Origin: Sitta carolinensis
Taxonomy: Eukaryota > Chordata > Aves > Passeriformes > Sittidae
Assembly (NCBI GenBank): GCA_032173965.1
Contig: CM063290.1
Location: 5,035,501-5,099,500, forward strand
Reading direction: 5' to 3'
DNA: 64,000 bases
Shown: positions 1 through 10,332 of the stretch, piece after piece
Position numbering within the stretch: position 1 is the stretch's first letter
Layout of the letters: the number at the start of each line of letters is the position of its first letter
Notes under the pieces: generated by a model
Database searches by the model: none
What the model saw: the letters and a program-made list of their open reading frames with translations, nothing else
Told to the model about the DNA's origin: nothing
Made by a program: the position numbers and the translations under genes

Positions 1-3000
1 AATATTTCCAAGGACTGGGATAAATAAATACCAGATGTGCTTATTTATTTATTTAGGATTTGGTCCATTTCCTATCAAGAGGAACTTTGTTACTCACAGG
101 AAGGAAAAGTGGGAGAGTGAATTGTTCCTTTGAAGTGGACAGGAGACTTTCCATCCCAGTTGCCATAAAACAGCGCAGGGGGTTCTGAATTTTGAAATAT
201 AAATTTGATGTAGAAGTTTTGTTAATGTTTTTTAGCGTTATTTTCCATCACTCAGTATGGTGGAAGTTTATCTAATGAAATAGGAATATACTTGCAGTAT
301 TTATTTTTTATTCTTTTATTTTATTTTTTCTCAACAACTATTCAGAATTAGCTTGTCTGTTATTTTTGGTAAAATATCACCTCTGGCTGAGACATATTTG
401 AATTTATTTTAAAAATTCAACCCAAATGCCTGAACTAAGAAAAATTTGGACTGGTGCCAATTGAACATATTTATTGGACAATTAAAATTAAAATCAGGTG
501 AAGTTTTACTGAAAGACATAGCCAGGTAGCAATTTTTATTGCAGCACAATCAAAATTATATATGTTACTAAGTTATAGGTGAGCTGAATTCTGAGGTTTT
601 TATTAATTATTATTTGTATTCCTTGCACAACCAGGAGGTTCAGCCAAAATCATCACCTTCTCATGCAAGACAGTGCATGAGAAGGTGATGAAAATATCAA
701 TACTTCTTGAGTTCCAAGGAATTTAGGCTTCACTCTGAGTTCTTATCACATGATTTACCACAGTTTGACTGAGTCTGGGTGTTCACAGGATGGACAAGCA
801 CCATAAATTGTGGGAGAACTGGAATACTCTGTGGAAGTACAGTGGACAGAAAGATAAATACAGCGTGCTCAGGGAAATAAACACCTGGAGACACTTCTGA
901 AAAGAAAATCATCAAACATTGGAGAACTTTTCTCATCTTTGGTAGGCTCAGTTAAAGCAAATGTAATTATATAGATATATATGTGCACTATGTTTTATGG
1001 GAATGCAAAAATGCAACAGAAATGATGTGTGGTCTGACTCAAATTTCAGTGTGAATCCATGGAGATTGTAGCACTGTCACTGGGCTTAATAGGTACAACA
1101 AAAGATGCAGCAAGTGTGTGTGAAGAAATAGCATTTCATTTAATCACACAGTGATTTTGTCAATTTTTGTGTCTTTAATGAACTAAAGGGAAATGCATGG
1201 TTGACACTACTTTTCTCTGCTGTTTAATTTGTTTGTTCTAAAAGAAACCCCAAATATAAAAATGTAGATGGACTTTTAGCCTATGTTTGGCACATGTTAG
1301 CCTATGCAGAGACAAACACCACTTGGCAAGTGAAAACCTTAGCACAGATTGACCAATACTGAACTACAAACATTACTTTAAAGAGGCTATGAAAGAAAGA
1401 GATTTTCTATTGTTTTAGAACATATGCTGCAACTAACATTCGAGAGCAGAGCAATTTTTAGAGTATGCAAGCCCTACTGATTTCATTACTCTTTGTTTAC
1501 ATCCATAATTTTGCACTCTTGCAACTCTTGATGTTTTTGAAGCTTGTTGCTGAGGCCAAACTTGACACTTCTCTTTCTGTATTTTAGTAAGTTTGCTAGA
1601 ATAATGAAGAGCAAGACCACTACCTGACCATATTTTTTCTAGCATTTGGAACCTAAATGAAGACCTTAAAGCGTGCCACATCTTGCCTTTTTGACTGTTC
1701 AGCAACATTTTACACCACTATCATTCTTGTCTCAATTTTTTTTTGTCCTTTTTTTTCCTATTTTTCCTTTTTCCTCCCTTTACCATACCCATTTCACCAG
1801 AAGGATGCAGAGGCTTTTGCTTTCCTTTTTCCACCCAGTTGCTAGGGCTGAGAAGCAGCAATGATGCTGTGCCAGATTTCTGCAGCAGCCCCATGTCCAA
1901 GGCTTCAGCTGCTGCATGTCCACATGGAAGAAACACTGGGAGCACTTTCACTCTCATCCTTTGCTTGGCACTTACATTAAAACTAATTCCAGCACTCAAT
2001 CTATTTTGTTTTCCCATCCATAAATTGAACAGCTACCCTGAGATGCCGTGAGGATTAATGAATGCTTGGAAAGCTCACTGCAGATGGAAAAAATACAGTG
2101 CTGCCTCTTCAAATCATTATGTATAACACTGCACAGTTCAAAAGTTGGGAGAATTTGTATAAAGGCTCTGGCAGATGAAACAAGAAAATATTAAACCTCC
2201 TGTTAATGGGGGAGCCACAGGTCTGTCTTCATTTGGCATCTCTTCGTGGCTCAGACACCAGCAGTGCAAAGAATGGCCCCCTCTTTGAGAGCTGCCTTTG
2301 TTATGAGCTTTGAAAATGAGGAGAGTTTGATGTGGGCAAATCGTGTTGGACCTCGATGGATGCTGTTCAGCTCTTGTGAAGCAGAACTATTTAATTCTTT
2401 ACGAGCATGTTTCTTCCAAAATAACAAAGCACCCCTATGTATGTGGGTCTGGCCATCATAAGATGACTGTTTCTTGATCAAAATAATTTTATTCTAAACC
2501 TAGATTTTATTTGTGAAAAGAATCAGCATTCATGATGAGTTAGAATCCAGTTATGGTTTTTTAATACTTTGCTAAAAGGTATTTAAAATTTCATTTTCTC
2601 CTTGGATATAAACATATTTCCCTGAGAATTGCATCTTCTTAGGCAGAAATTTATACGTGTAATTTTTTCATGTTCTAAAAATAGCTCTGATTAATAAGGA
2701 AAATGTAATGAAAATTGCGACACAAGTTTAACTACCATAGAAAAATGATAACATCCGTGATGCCAACTATTGCACCTCTTCTCCATAGTTTCTGTAGGGT
2801 CAGAAATTCAGATAAATACTAACTGCAGTACTACAGTGGCTTAGTGTCACAGAGTGAAAATTCTCGTAGAACTAAAAAATAGGTAAACACCAAGCTGTGT
2901 AATTCTAAGCACAAAAAGTTGTGCTTGGTTTTAGTGCAGCAAGCTACTTGACATTTGTCTGATAATATACTTGAGCTGCTGTCTCACTTTAATTCAGAAA

Positions 3001-4045
3001 ATATTTGATATTTCAAATATTCAAGCTGGTTCTTAATCAAAGCAGTGGGTTGTGTTGGGTTTAAACATGTCACACGATGGTACCACAGTGAGTGGTGTGG
3101 TGCCTTCAGGGCTCTCTCTGAAGACAATTTCACTGCTTACTTAAAGCTAGGTATGAAAAGAAATAATTTTACAGGCTAACAAAGCCGGTCTTTCTTAATT
3201 CTGAGTTTGAACAGTCAGATTCCAAAGTGAAATGCAGACAGCAAGGTCTGTGAAACCCGGAGAGCCTCGTTGGTTCAGCACCAGAGGGAGCGCTTGCCCA
3301 GCTCTTGGCCATGTCAAGCTCAAAGGAAAGAATCGATAAAATGGGGAAAAGTAAAAAAGGTAACTTGTTAAACACTGCCCGTGCATGAAAAAATCACATT
3401 AGAAAGTTGAAGCTATGTTTGGTGTGCAGATCTTTCTCCCAAATCTGACCTTTTTTTTTTTTTTATCAAATACTCATAATTTATTACATTCAAATTCTAA
3501 TCTGACCATCTTTTTTTCCTAGATTCTTGTCAGAAAAATATTCTGTGGCTCATGGATAGAATATTATAGAAGTAAATTATGATTGTCAATGACAACTGTA
3601 ACTCTGGATCTCTCTTTGCTATAATAACATAAATACAATGTTTGCATATGTGACCCTTCCATTTATATTCTTAGCTGGTGTAGTGTAATACCTGGTAGGA
3701 ATACAAATCCTGCTAATTAGCCTTTCCTCAACTACCATCCCTCTATTTTTTCCTCTTAGTAATCCCCTACTTTATATGGCATTATTGTGTATTCTCTTAG
3801 AATACTGAGAGCTGAAATGTGATGTGTTGGCTCTGGTCCTCATTTGCAAAGTATAATTATTTACGTCTTTGTGTGCCACTGAAATTCATAGGTGCAGGGC
3901 TGAGCTGTGTGAGATGCTGTATTTAAACAAAAGTAAAAAACCTCAGAGAGTACTCTTCCATCCAAACCACTCCCAGGAGCTGGTGCAAAGGGTGTGTAAT
4001 CTATGTACCAGTACAAAGGAGGGGTAAAGGCATTACTGCCTTGAC
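1..4045. other. AT-rich non-coding stretch
   Basis: No gene is supported here. The open frames are short (at most about 100 codons), overlap one another on both strands around 1.7-2.0 kb, and follow a pyrimidine-rich patch rather than a coding pattern. The stretch contains a perfect hairpin at 651-690 (listed separately), a 9-bp AT hairpin at 3000-3021 with a 4-nt loop, and a T14 run at 3451-3464. I see no recognisable interspersed repeat, splice-flanked exon or RNA gene in the remainder. Confidence 0.6.
651..690. repeat. Perfect 17-bp inverted repeat (hairpin)
   Basis: The arms 651-667 (CATCACCTTCTCATGCA) and 674-690 are exact reverse complements separated by the 6-nt loop AGACAG. The pairing stops abruptly on both sides (AAAAT flanks both arms), so the structure is a 40-nt perfect hairpin and not part of a longer foldback. 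That is too short and too perfect for a typical animal microRNA precursor. It could be a cruciform-prone site or the footprint of a templated short inversion. The function is unknown. Confidence 0.85.
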
Positions 4046-4125
4046 TGTGAGCTGCCCAGGGTCATGAAACTGAACCTCAGCCCCTGAACTCCTAGTCCAG
4101 CCCCTTGTCCATAAGACATTCCTTC
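4046..4125 (+). mobile_element. Possible ancient CORE-SINE/MIR-like fragment
   Basis: The segment reads like the 3' half of the amniote MIR/CORE-SINE family: a GAGCTGCCCAGGGTCA-type block, then a GAACTCCTAGTCCAGCCCC block, then a GTCCATAAGACAT block. These are in the same order as the family's 'cttgcccaagGTCAca', 'gaactcctgactcc' and 'tctatccactagac' blocks. The match is from memory and heavily diverged, so the boundaries are approximate. It could be a chance resemblance. Confidence 0.35.
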
Positions 4126-6154
4126 TCTCATCCATGCCGCCATAAAACATGATCTCTGTGCACTGAAGATGATACTCCTAAAGCTAGATTTGTGGCTTCT
4201 GCTGCCCCTGTAGTAAAATTCCCTTATTTAAAGACGTGCACACGCAGGCAGATGCACACGCATGCAAATCCTCTCCTTTGACAGGGGATTTGCTGATAAG
4301 GCAGTATAATAGCACTAAAATCAATTCATGTGGAGCTTCAAAGTTATTAAGCTGTAGCAATTTAAGTGTATTCAATCTGTCTACTTAAGAGATTGCCAAG
4401 GCAGGTGCCTACTCAGAGTACGTATGTAGGGAGTAGGTGTATGTATACACATACATACATGAATTTTTAGGATGTATATATAAACATATATATACAAATA
4501 GCTACTTCAAATTCCAGATTGGGAGTTGAGTTTAGCTGAGATGTTGTAGGGAGTGGAGCAGCCGAGAAATTTCAGTACTCATAGAGTGGTTTGGCTTTCT
4601 TTTATTCGATAAGAGAAATAAGAAAAGCCCAATTTATGAGCACCTAGGGCCTGAGTGAGTGGACATGCTTCCCAATCTCTCATTGAATTCTATTAATTTG
4701 TATTAAATTAATAGAATTCTTCTGCAGTTCAATATTTTAGAAGTTATGCTGCCAGATACAAATGTCAAATTAAATTAGTTTTCAAGTTCCTTCTTTGAGA
4801 AGATGCAGAACAAAAGTTTGTTTCAACAATGCATTTCCCCATTTTTACATCCTGAGATTTCTCCCTTACTACACCATTGGTAAATAAGTGTAACTGATAA
4901 TTCAATTAGTTTGACTAACAAATCAAGAATAGGGCAGCATTATGGTCCTATAATAATGCTCAGTGTGAGATCCCTCCCTGGCTGAAACAGGGTCAGGGAA
5001 TTAAGGTGACAAGAGGTATTTGGGTCTCGGTGACATCGACATCTTGAACTCGGGGAATGAAACCCTTAGATGAACTCACACAGAAAAACTTGGCCAGAGC
5101 AACAAGCTGACCTTAGGCACCAGTTAATTCACCCAACTGGATCCTTTTCTTTCCAAGGTCTCCTGGAAAGTTGTTTGTGTGTCAATATAATGTGAGCCGT
5201 GCTCCAGGGTAGTGCAGCAGCCTTAGGGTCAGTAATGGAGGAACTGCAGATTTCATTACCTTTTCAATCTTAATAGATTTCAAGAGCTAAAGTTTTGCTG
5301 CTTTGAAGCAAACGAAAGATGTACTCTTTGACAGTCTTTAAAAAAAAGAAAAATAAAAAAGAATCATAACCTTAAAGTTGCAGATTTTGCTCTTGGGTCT
5401 TTCAAATATGCTTTCACTCTGTTTGCAAGTTCAGATCCTAAATGCTTGCTGGAAATGGACTAAGCAACCCAAAACAGTTGAGAGACACTCCTTAGTGTGT
5501 TCTTAATGTGATTGATTTCATGTTTTAGTCATTGATTCAGTCTTTACTCTCTTTATGTATCAAAGACCAAACTCAAATAAACAATTCATTATGATTTAGC
5601 TGTATGCCTAAAGGACATTTAGATTGGAAGGTCCTATAAAAAGTCTTCAGTTTTGTGTCAGGTCGAGTACAGTGTTCTTAAAGCACCATTTGAAGCTGTC
5701 ATACACATGGCACTTTCTCAAAGGCTTTTGCAAATATGTTTTCTAAGTGAGGCTATTTATCCAAGAACCTTCTCCCAGCCAAGCTTTCAAAAATCAGGAG
5801 CTGTTGTTTGTGTCTCAGAGGAAATTATTTATTACTGGGACAAAATGACTCTGCACTAACATGCTTCCCAGAGCAGGGTGATATATTAAAATCTGGAGGA
5901 TTTTGAAAAAATCACAGTGGAATAACAGGGCAGCAGAATGGTGCTTGAAATGCAGTCAGTGAAACTGCAAATTGACATGCCTTGGTGGAAGTGCTTGGTA
6001 CTGAGACAGAGCCTGGTTTGTGGGTTGCCTGGGGAAAGATCTTTAGAGAGGTTTTGACTCATTCCTTGGTGGTTAAATTTAAACAGGACTGGGAATCATC
6101 TCTTTCAGCTACAGCCCAAACTAGGCAGTGTGATTTAGCTCATCTGAGGCTTAG
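4126..6154. other. AT-rich non-coding stretch
   Basis: No gene is supported. The stretch includes alternating purine-pyrimidine runs of TA/CA type around 4436-4500 and a perfect hairpin at 4685-4719 (listed separately). Positions 4960-5160 are somewhat less AT-rich, but I cannot assign them to a repeat family. The open frame at 5653-5859 (68 codons) has no recognisable motif. Confidence 0.55.
4685..4719. repeat. Perfect 15-bp inverted repeat (hairpin)
   Basis: The arms 4685-4699 (GAATTCTATTAATTT) and 4705-4719 are exact reverse complements around the 5-nt loop GTATT. Each arm carries an EcoRI-type GAATTC and a TTAAT core. The structure is AT-rich and isolated. I see no transposon-like flanking duplication. 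Confidence 0.85.
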
Positions 6155-6211
6155 CCCAAAGTCCATTGAATTCCATGAAGGATTTCCCATTGGTGTCAGC
6201 GGGCTTTGGAT
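6155..6211. repeat. Degenerate fold-back motif of ancient amniote type
   Basis: The segment pairs CCAAAGTCCATTGAATTCCATG on the left with a complementary CATTGGTGTCAGCGGGCTTTGG on the right; about 15 of 22 positions match. Its texture (CCAAAGCCCATTGA...CAATGGGCTTTGGATC) resembles an old interspersed fold-back repeat that I recall from turtle, crocodile and bird DNA. I cannot name the family with confidence. The palindromic character is directly visible; the family link is an inference. Confidence 0.4.
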
Positions 6212-8023
6212 CCCTCTTCAGTAGTTCTGGCAGCATTGCATTCCCATTAAATAATAATAATGACCTAATAATGAAAGACACTGCACCCCTATCTGTAGTG
6301 TGGAAAGTGAAGGAACTTTCTCATTGCTTCCCTTTAGAACAATCTCAAGGACAGTTTTATACTGTTATTCACCTAGATCTGTATGGAGCCTGCTTACCCA
6401 GAGCACAGCTGTGGAGCTCACACCTCCTGCTCTCCAAGGGCAAAGTGCACACAGAGTGCTCAGGTTTTGTACTCCTGTCCTGTGATACTGGAGAATACAG
6501 GTGACCACGTGACAGCTTAAGAGAGCCAGCTAAAACAAAAGGAACATTTGGAATTTGCCACACATGGAGGTCATCAAATCAAAATTTCAGACTAGATTTT
6601 TTTCTATATTTTTTTAAGGCTGGATGATTTTATGACCGTTAATAATATTTGTAGCTCCAGTATGCAAACCAAGATAAGAATAATCAAATCTCATGCTTCA
6701 GGGCATAAGCTAATCACCTGCTGGGTTTGGCATAATTGGTTTTGTGCATTATACTTGGAAGGGAGGTTCACTTTCTCTGAAACTTAGCCACCCTCAGTGA
6801 AAGCATTTAAAAGGCCAGAGTTTCCTGATCCCCTTTGACAGCTCCTTTGTCTGTACAATGATGTGTAACCAGCACCAGTGAACATTAATATTACAACCTT
6901 ATTTTTTACTTCATGATTTAAAGATGTAAGAGTTATTGCAGTTTATGTGACAGTCTACATATGTATTTAAGGGTTCCTTGACATTTTTTGCTGGTGGAAA
7001 AGATGCCAAATGATGTAAGAAACAGACTTGCTGATAAATTTCTGAACAGTGTGTGCAGACACAGACACACATGCATTAATTCATGTGTTAAATTGCAAAA
7101 TAATCGATTTATCTATCTGCTCTGGTATCTGGACATAGATAATTGGTGTGCTACTTATGAATAACTTGGAAATGTTTACAATGCTTTGCAGACCTCAAAT
7201 TAAACAAGTAATAAGTTATAATAACTATTTGATTAACTCTTTGGCAGTGGAAGTTGGATTTACCTGACATGGAGCCTGTTTCTGGCACTGGATTCACCAG
7301 AAACCACCTGCTTGAAAGGATTAATTCTGTAATTGAATCTCTGCTGATGTTAGTGAATGTGTTTTGTTTTCTGGCATGTGGGTGTGGAGCAGGGAAGTGT
7401 AAACGTTTTCCCTTCCAATCCCCTCAATGGAAGCAGTTCATGTCTCCAGCCTCTGCACTCTAGTGAACACAGACCAAGTTAGGGCTGGTGTCTTGTTAAA
7501 GAATAAAATAGCATCTCATGCCCTTTAGCAAAATCAAATACAAAGCAACAGGTAATGAGATACCCTAACCAGAATTCTCTAATATGCTCAACCCCCCCCA
7601 ACAGATAAGATTCAATTCCATTGATTTTTGAGCAACTTCCGTTGAACTCTATTTGTTTTTTATTGTTAAATTAGATTTGGGGTTTCCCAGGCAGTGCAAT
7701 ATGTTCTTTGAAGGCTGTTTGCCCTGCAGCTCCACCAGTACTTTGGATGACAAAGTTTTACTGGGCTGCTTTATGCTCTAACACTGACAGGCAGCAGCCT
7801 TGGCTGCTGTTAACACTTCACTTCAGCTGGACTTTCTCTTCTAGGAATTTATGAGCACCACCCAAGTTTTTACCACTACAAATGAGTTTCAACTAAAAAT
7901 AGGGCACTGTTTTTCTCCTGGGTTTCCAGGATTAAGTGTAAGTGACTAAAATTTAATGTAGCTCTATAGTTTATCCCAGAGTTCAGGAGAGAGGCAACAA
8001 AGGATGCAGGAGTCCTGAGCCTT
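6212..8023. other. AT-rich non-coding stretch
   Basis: No gene is supported. Open frames at 6166-6504 and 7254-7463 are short, have overlapping shadows in other frames and lack domains. A C8 run occurs at about 7592. No recognisable transposon was seen. Confidence 0.55.
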
Positions 8024-8062
8024 CTGAAAGCCTCATGCAAAGCATCTGCCCTGAAAGCCTCA
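8024..8062. repeat. 12-bp direct repeat next to a microsatellite
   Basis: CTGAAAGCCTCA occurs at 8024-8035 and again at 8051-8062 (period 27), just 10 bases before the (TA)n tract. This is probably a small local duplication. It has no known role. Confidence 0.7.
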
Positions 8063-8069
8063 GGCAGCC

Positions 8070-8072
<3 letters not shown>

Positions 8073-8128
<56 letters not shown>
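8073..8128. repeat. Compound (TA)23(TG)5 microsatellite
   Basis: Twenty-three uninterrupted TA units (8073-8118) are followed by five TG units (8119-8128). The pure, long dinucleotide array is expected to vary in length between individuals. Open frames across it encode Ile-Tyr repeats on both strands and are artefacts of the repeat. Confidence 0.97.
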
Positions 8129-10254
8129 CATTTACAGAGAAGGATTTTTTAAGCTGGGGAACCAAAAGACACAATATTGTGTTGGGATTTTCCACTGTCC
8201 TTGCAGAGCAGGAGGGTCAGGGGCTAATGGCAGTTCTGGAACTCCTTTAGTACCTCAGCTGGACCTGCAGTAAATCGATACCTGTCACTGGAGGGAGGTT
8301 TGAGCTCAAAAAAGCACAGGAGTAAAGTTAAAACTTGTGTTGCAGTTTTTAGTCCTTTTGCATACAAGTCAGGATGTTGGCTGGTACAGGAATAGGAAAG
8401 GAAATATTGTGCTCTTAAGAAAGCAACAACAAAAGCACAAGCAAGTCCATGATCTGTGTGAAGTCCTCACATGCAGGCCTGCAGAAAAACCTATAGCACT
8501 GCTGAAATATATGCAGCAGGGTTTTTTTTCCAGATGAGCACTTTTAATATAACATTTTCATAATTTCCACACAGTGGTAATCATTTTATTGCTTTTCTTT
8601 ATCTGTACCTATTACTGTTCATAGAGTAGCTGCTCAGTTCTGATAACCCAGTGGAAATGCATTCCTAGTGTAAGTAAAGATTTGCAGAATTTCATAAAAT
8701 TCTCTGAATTTCCACTCCAAAGTACACTGAAACAGTTTACTATGGCTCCTAATAGACATTTTTACGTTTAGTATTTTGATCTGAATGCATTTATTTAATT
8801 TCCTGGTGATTTATGTTTCTTTTCTGAAGGAAATTAGGGTTTTCAAAGTTATCAGTCCATAATTAAGATTTTACAATTAGCTAGCCCATCACTGTGGTAG
8901 CAAAACATTGACCTATGGGATTACAGAGAGCAGCACTGGATGAAATAATCAGCCTTGCAGAGCCAGACCCAACTGCACAGGCAAGATTTTGCTCAGAATT
9001 TCAATAGTTTTTAGCAGATCACACATAAATAACTCTTGAAAAGGAAACCTACCCAGCCAGAAACATGTTTATCTGTAGGCATGCTTGCACTGGTTCTTAT
9101 CCAAATTTTGTCTTCATTAAGTCAACCAATCCTTTAAACAGGACCTTTAGTTTCAAGACTGAGGCTTGGGTTTTACCCTCTTGAGGTGCAGTAATCACAA
9201 GAAAAGGTGTCTGAAATGTGTGGAAGTGATAAACATGATTCCCACTGGTTATCATTGATACATTCAGGCTCTGTCTTGTGTTGAAATGAATGTTTTGTGT
9301 ACATCTTCAGAAGTCAAACCCTTTAAAAAGTAAAGCCTAATTTATAAAAATGAGCCTCTACTTGAGTCTACAGCAGGCTGTCAATGATTGTAATGGTAGA
9401 GTTTCTTTCCAATAAACCTCAGAATAAAGCATTTTCTTGAGCTGGCTGTTCTCAAAACATCTTTTTATAAAGCCTTTTGGTCTCTGCTCAGGAGCTCTCT
9501 GTTGCCTTAGAGATACTCTTGTATATTGTGTACATGAAATAAACCCCACAGCACTGCCCAGGGATGCTGCCACAGTCAGTGAAAGAACACCCAGCTCCCA
9601 CCACAAATGGCTCCAGGTCCTGATGGTTTGCCAGGCTGGTTTTGACAGGCTACATTGTAGAGACATGGAGGCATTTATGGTATACGTTGAAGAAATTAAA
9701 GAATTAAGTATTTATTTGGATCAAAAGGTGGAATGACGGAGATTTCTGGTGTACGGATTTTTCATATTTTTTCCCCCTAGGCTGCATTTACTTCGATTGG
9801 GTGGTAGAAGTTATTTTGTATTTTGCTGTATTTTGTTACCTTGGATATAGTTTTCTTAGTTTCATGCAGTCATAGAAATCCCTAAAGAATAATGACATAA
9901 ATCTCTATCCGATACTGCCATGATGAGGGAAATAATTTGTCTTTTTCCTCAATTTTGTTTGTTTCTACTGGAACTGCTTTTAAGGAAAAAAACCTCAGCC
10001 CTGTAATTTGTGAATAAAACCTTTCCACGTTCTCTATCTGTGCAGCTTCACTGATTCTAATGGCACTGCAAGAATACAGTGCAAAAGCCAAAAGCTGTCG
10101 TGCTTATTTTAGCAGTACTTTAATACTTTTTCAGACTATCAGACTTGATTGTGTGTTTTTATTGTCATGGTTTGAGGACTGAAGCTCACATTAATTTCCA
10201 CCTTTCACCCTTAAAATCTGAAAGAGCTCTGCAGCAGGGCACAGATATTCTCAC
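8129..10254. other. AT-rich non-coding stretch
   Basis: No gene is supported. A 99-codon frame at 9437-9736 ends in a fairly protein-like charged tail. It is overlapped by a 102-codon frame on the opposite strand and has no identifiable domain, so I do not call it. I saw no repeats or RNA genes. Confidence 0.5.
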
Positions 10255-10332
10255 GTTCACATTTTTTAGGTGCAAAAACTAAGATAGAGGGAGACATAGG
10301 AGCTGCTGAAAGTCCCAGAGAGGATATTACCT
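10255..10332 (+). mobile_element. Possible ancient MIR-like SINE fragment
   Basis: The order of blocks CATTTTTTAGGTGCAAAAAC, then AAGATAGAGGGAGACATAGG, then GCTGAAAGTCCCAGAGAGGA resembles the MIR core ('cattttacaggtgaggaaactgaggca...gagaggttaagtgacttgcccaaggtcac'). The similarity is weak, with many substitutions, and I recognise it only by eye. Confidence 0.28.

Noticed and set aside
8035..8250. Frames containing Ile-Tyr repeats on both strands
   Set aside because: Direct translation of the (TA)n microsatellite.
9437..9736. 99-codon + frame with a protein-like acidic C-terminus
   Set aside because: No recognisable family; opposed by a 102-codon - frame; no exon signals clear enough to support it.
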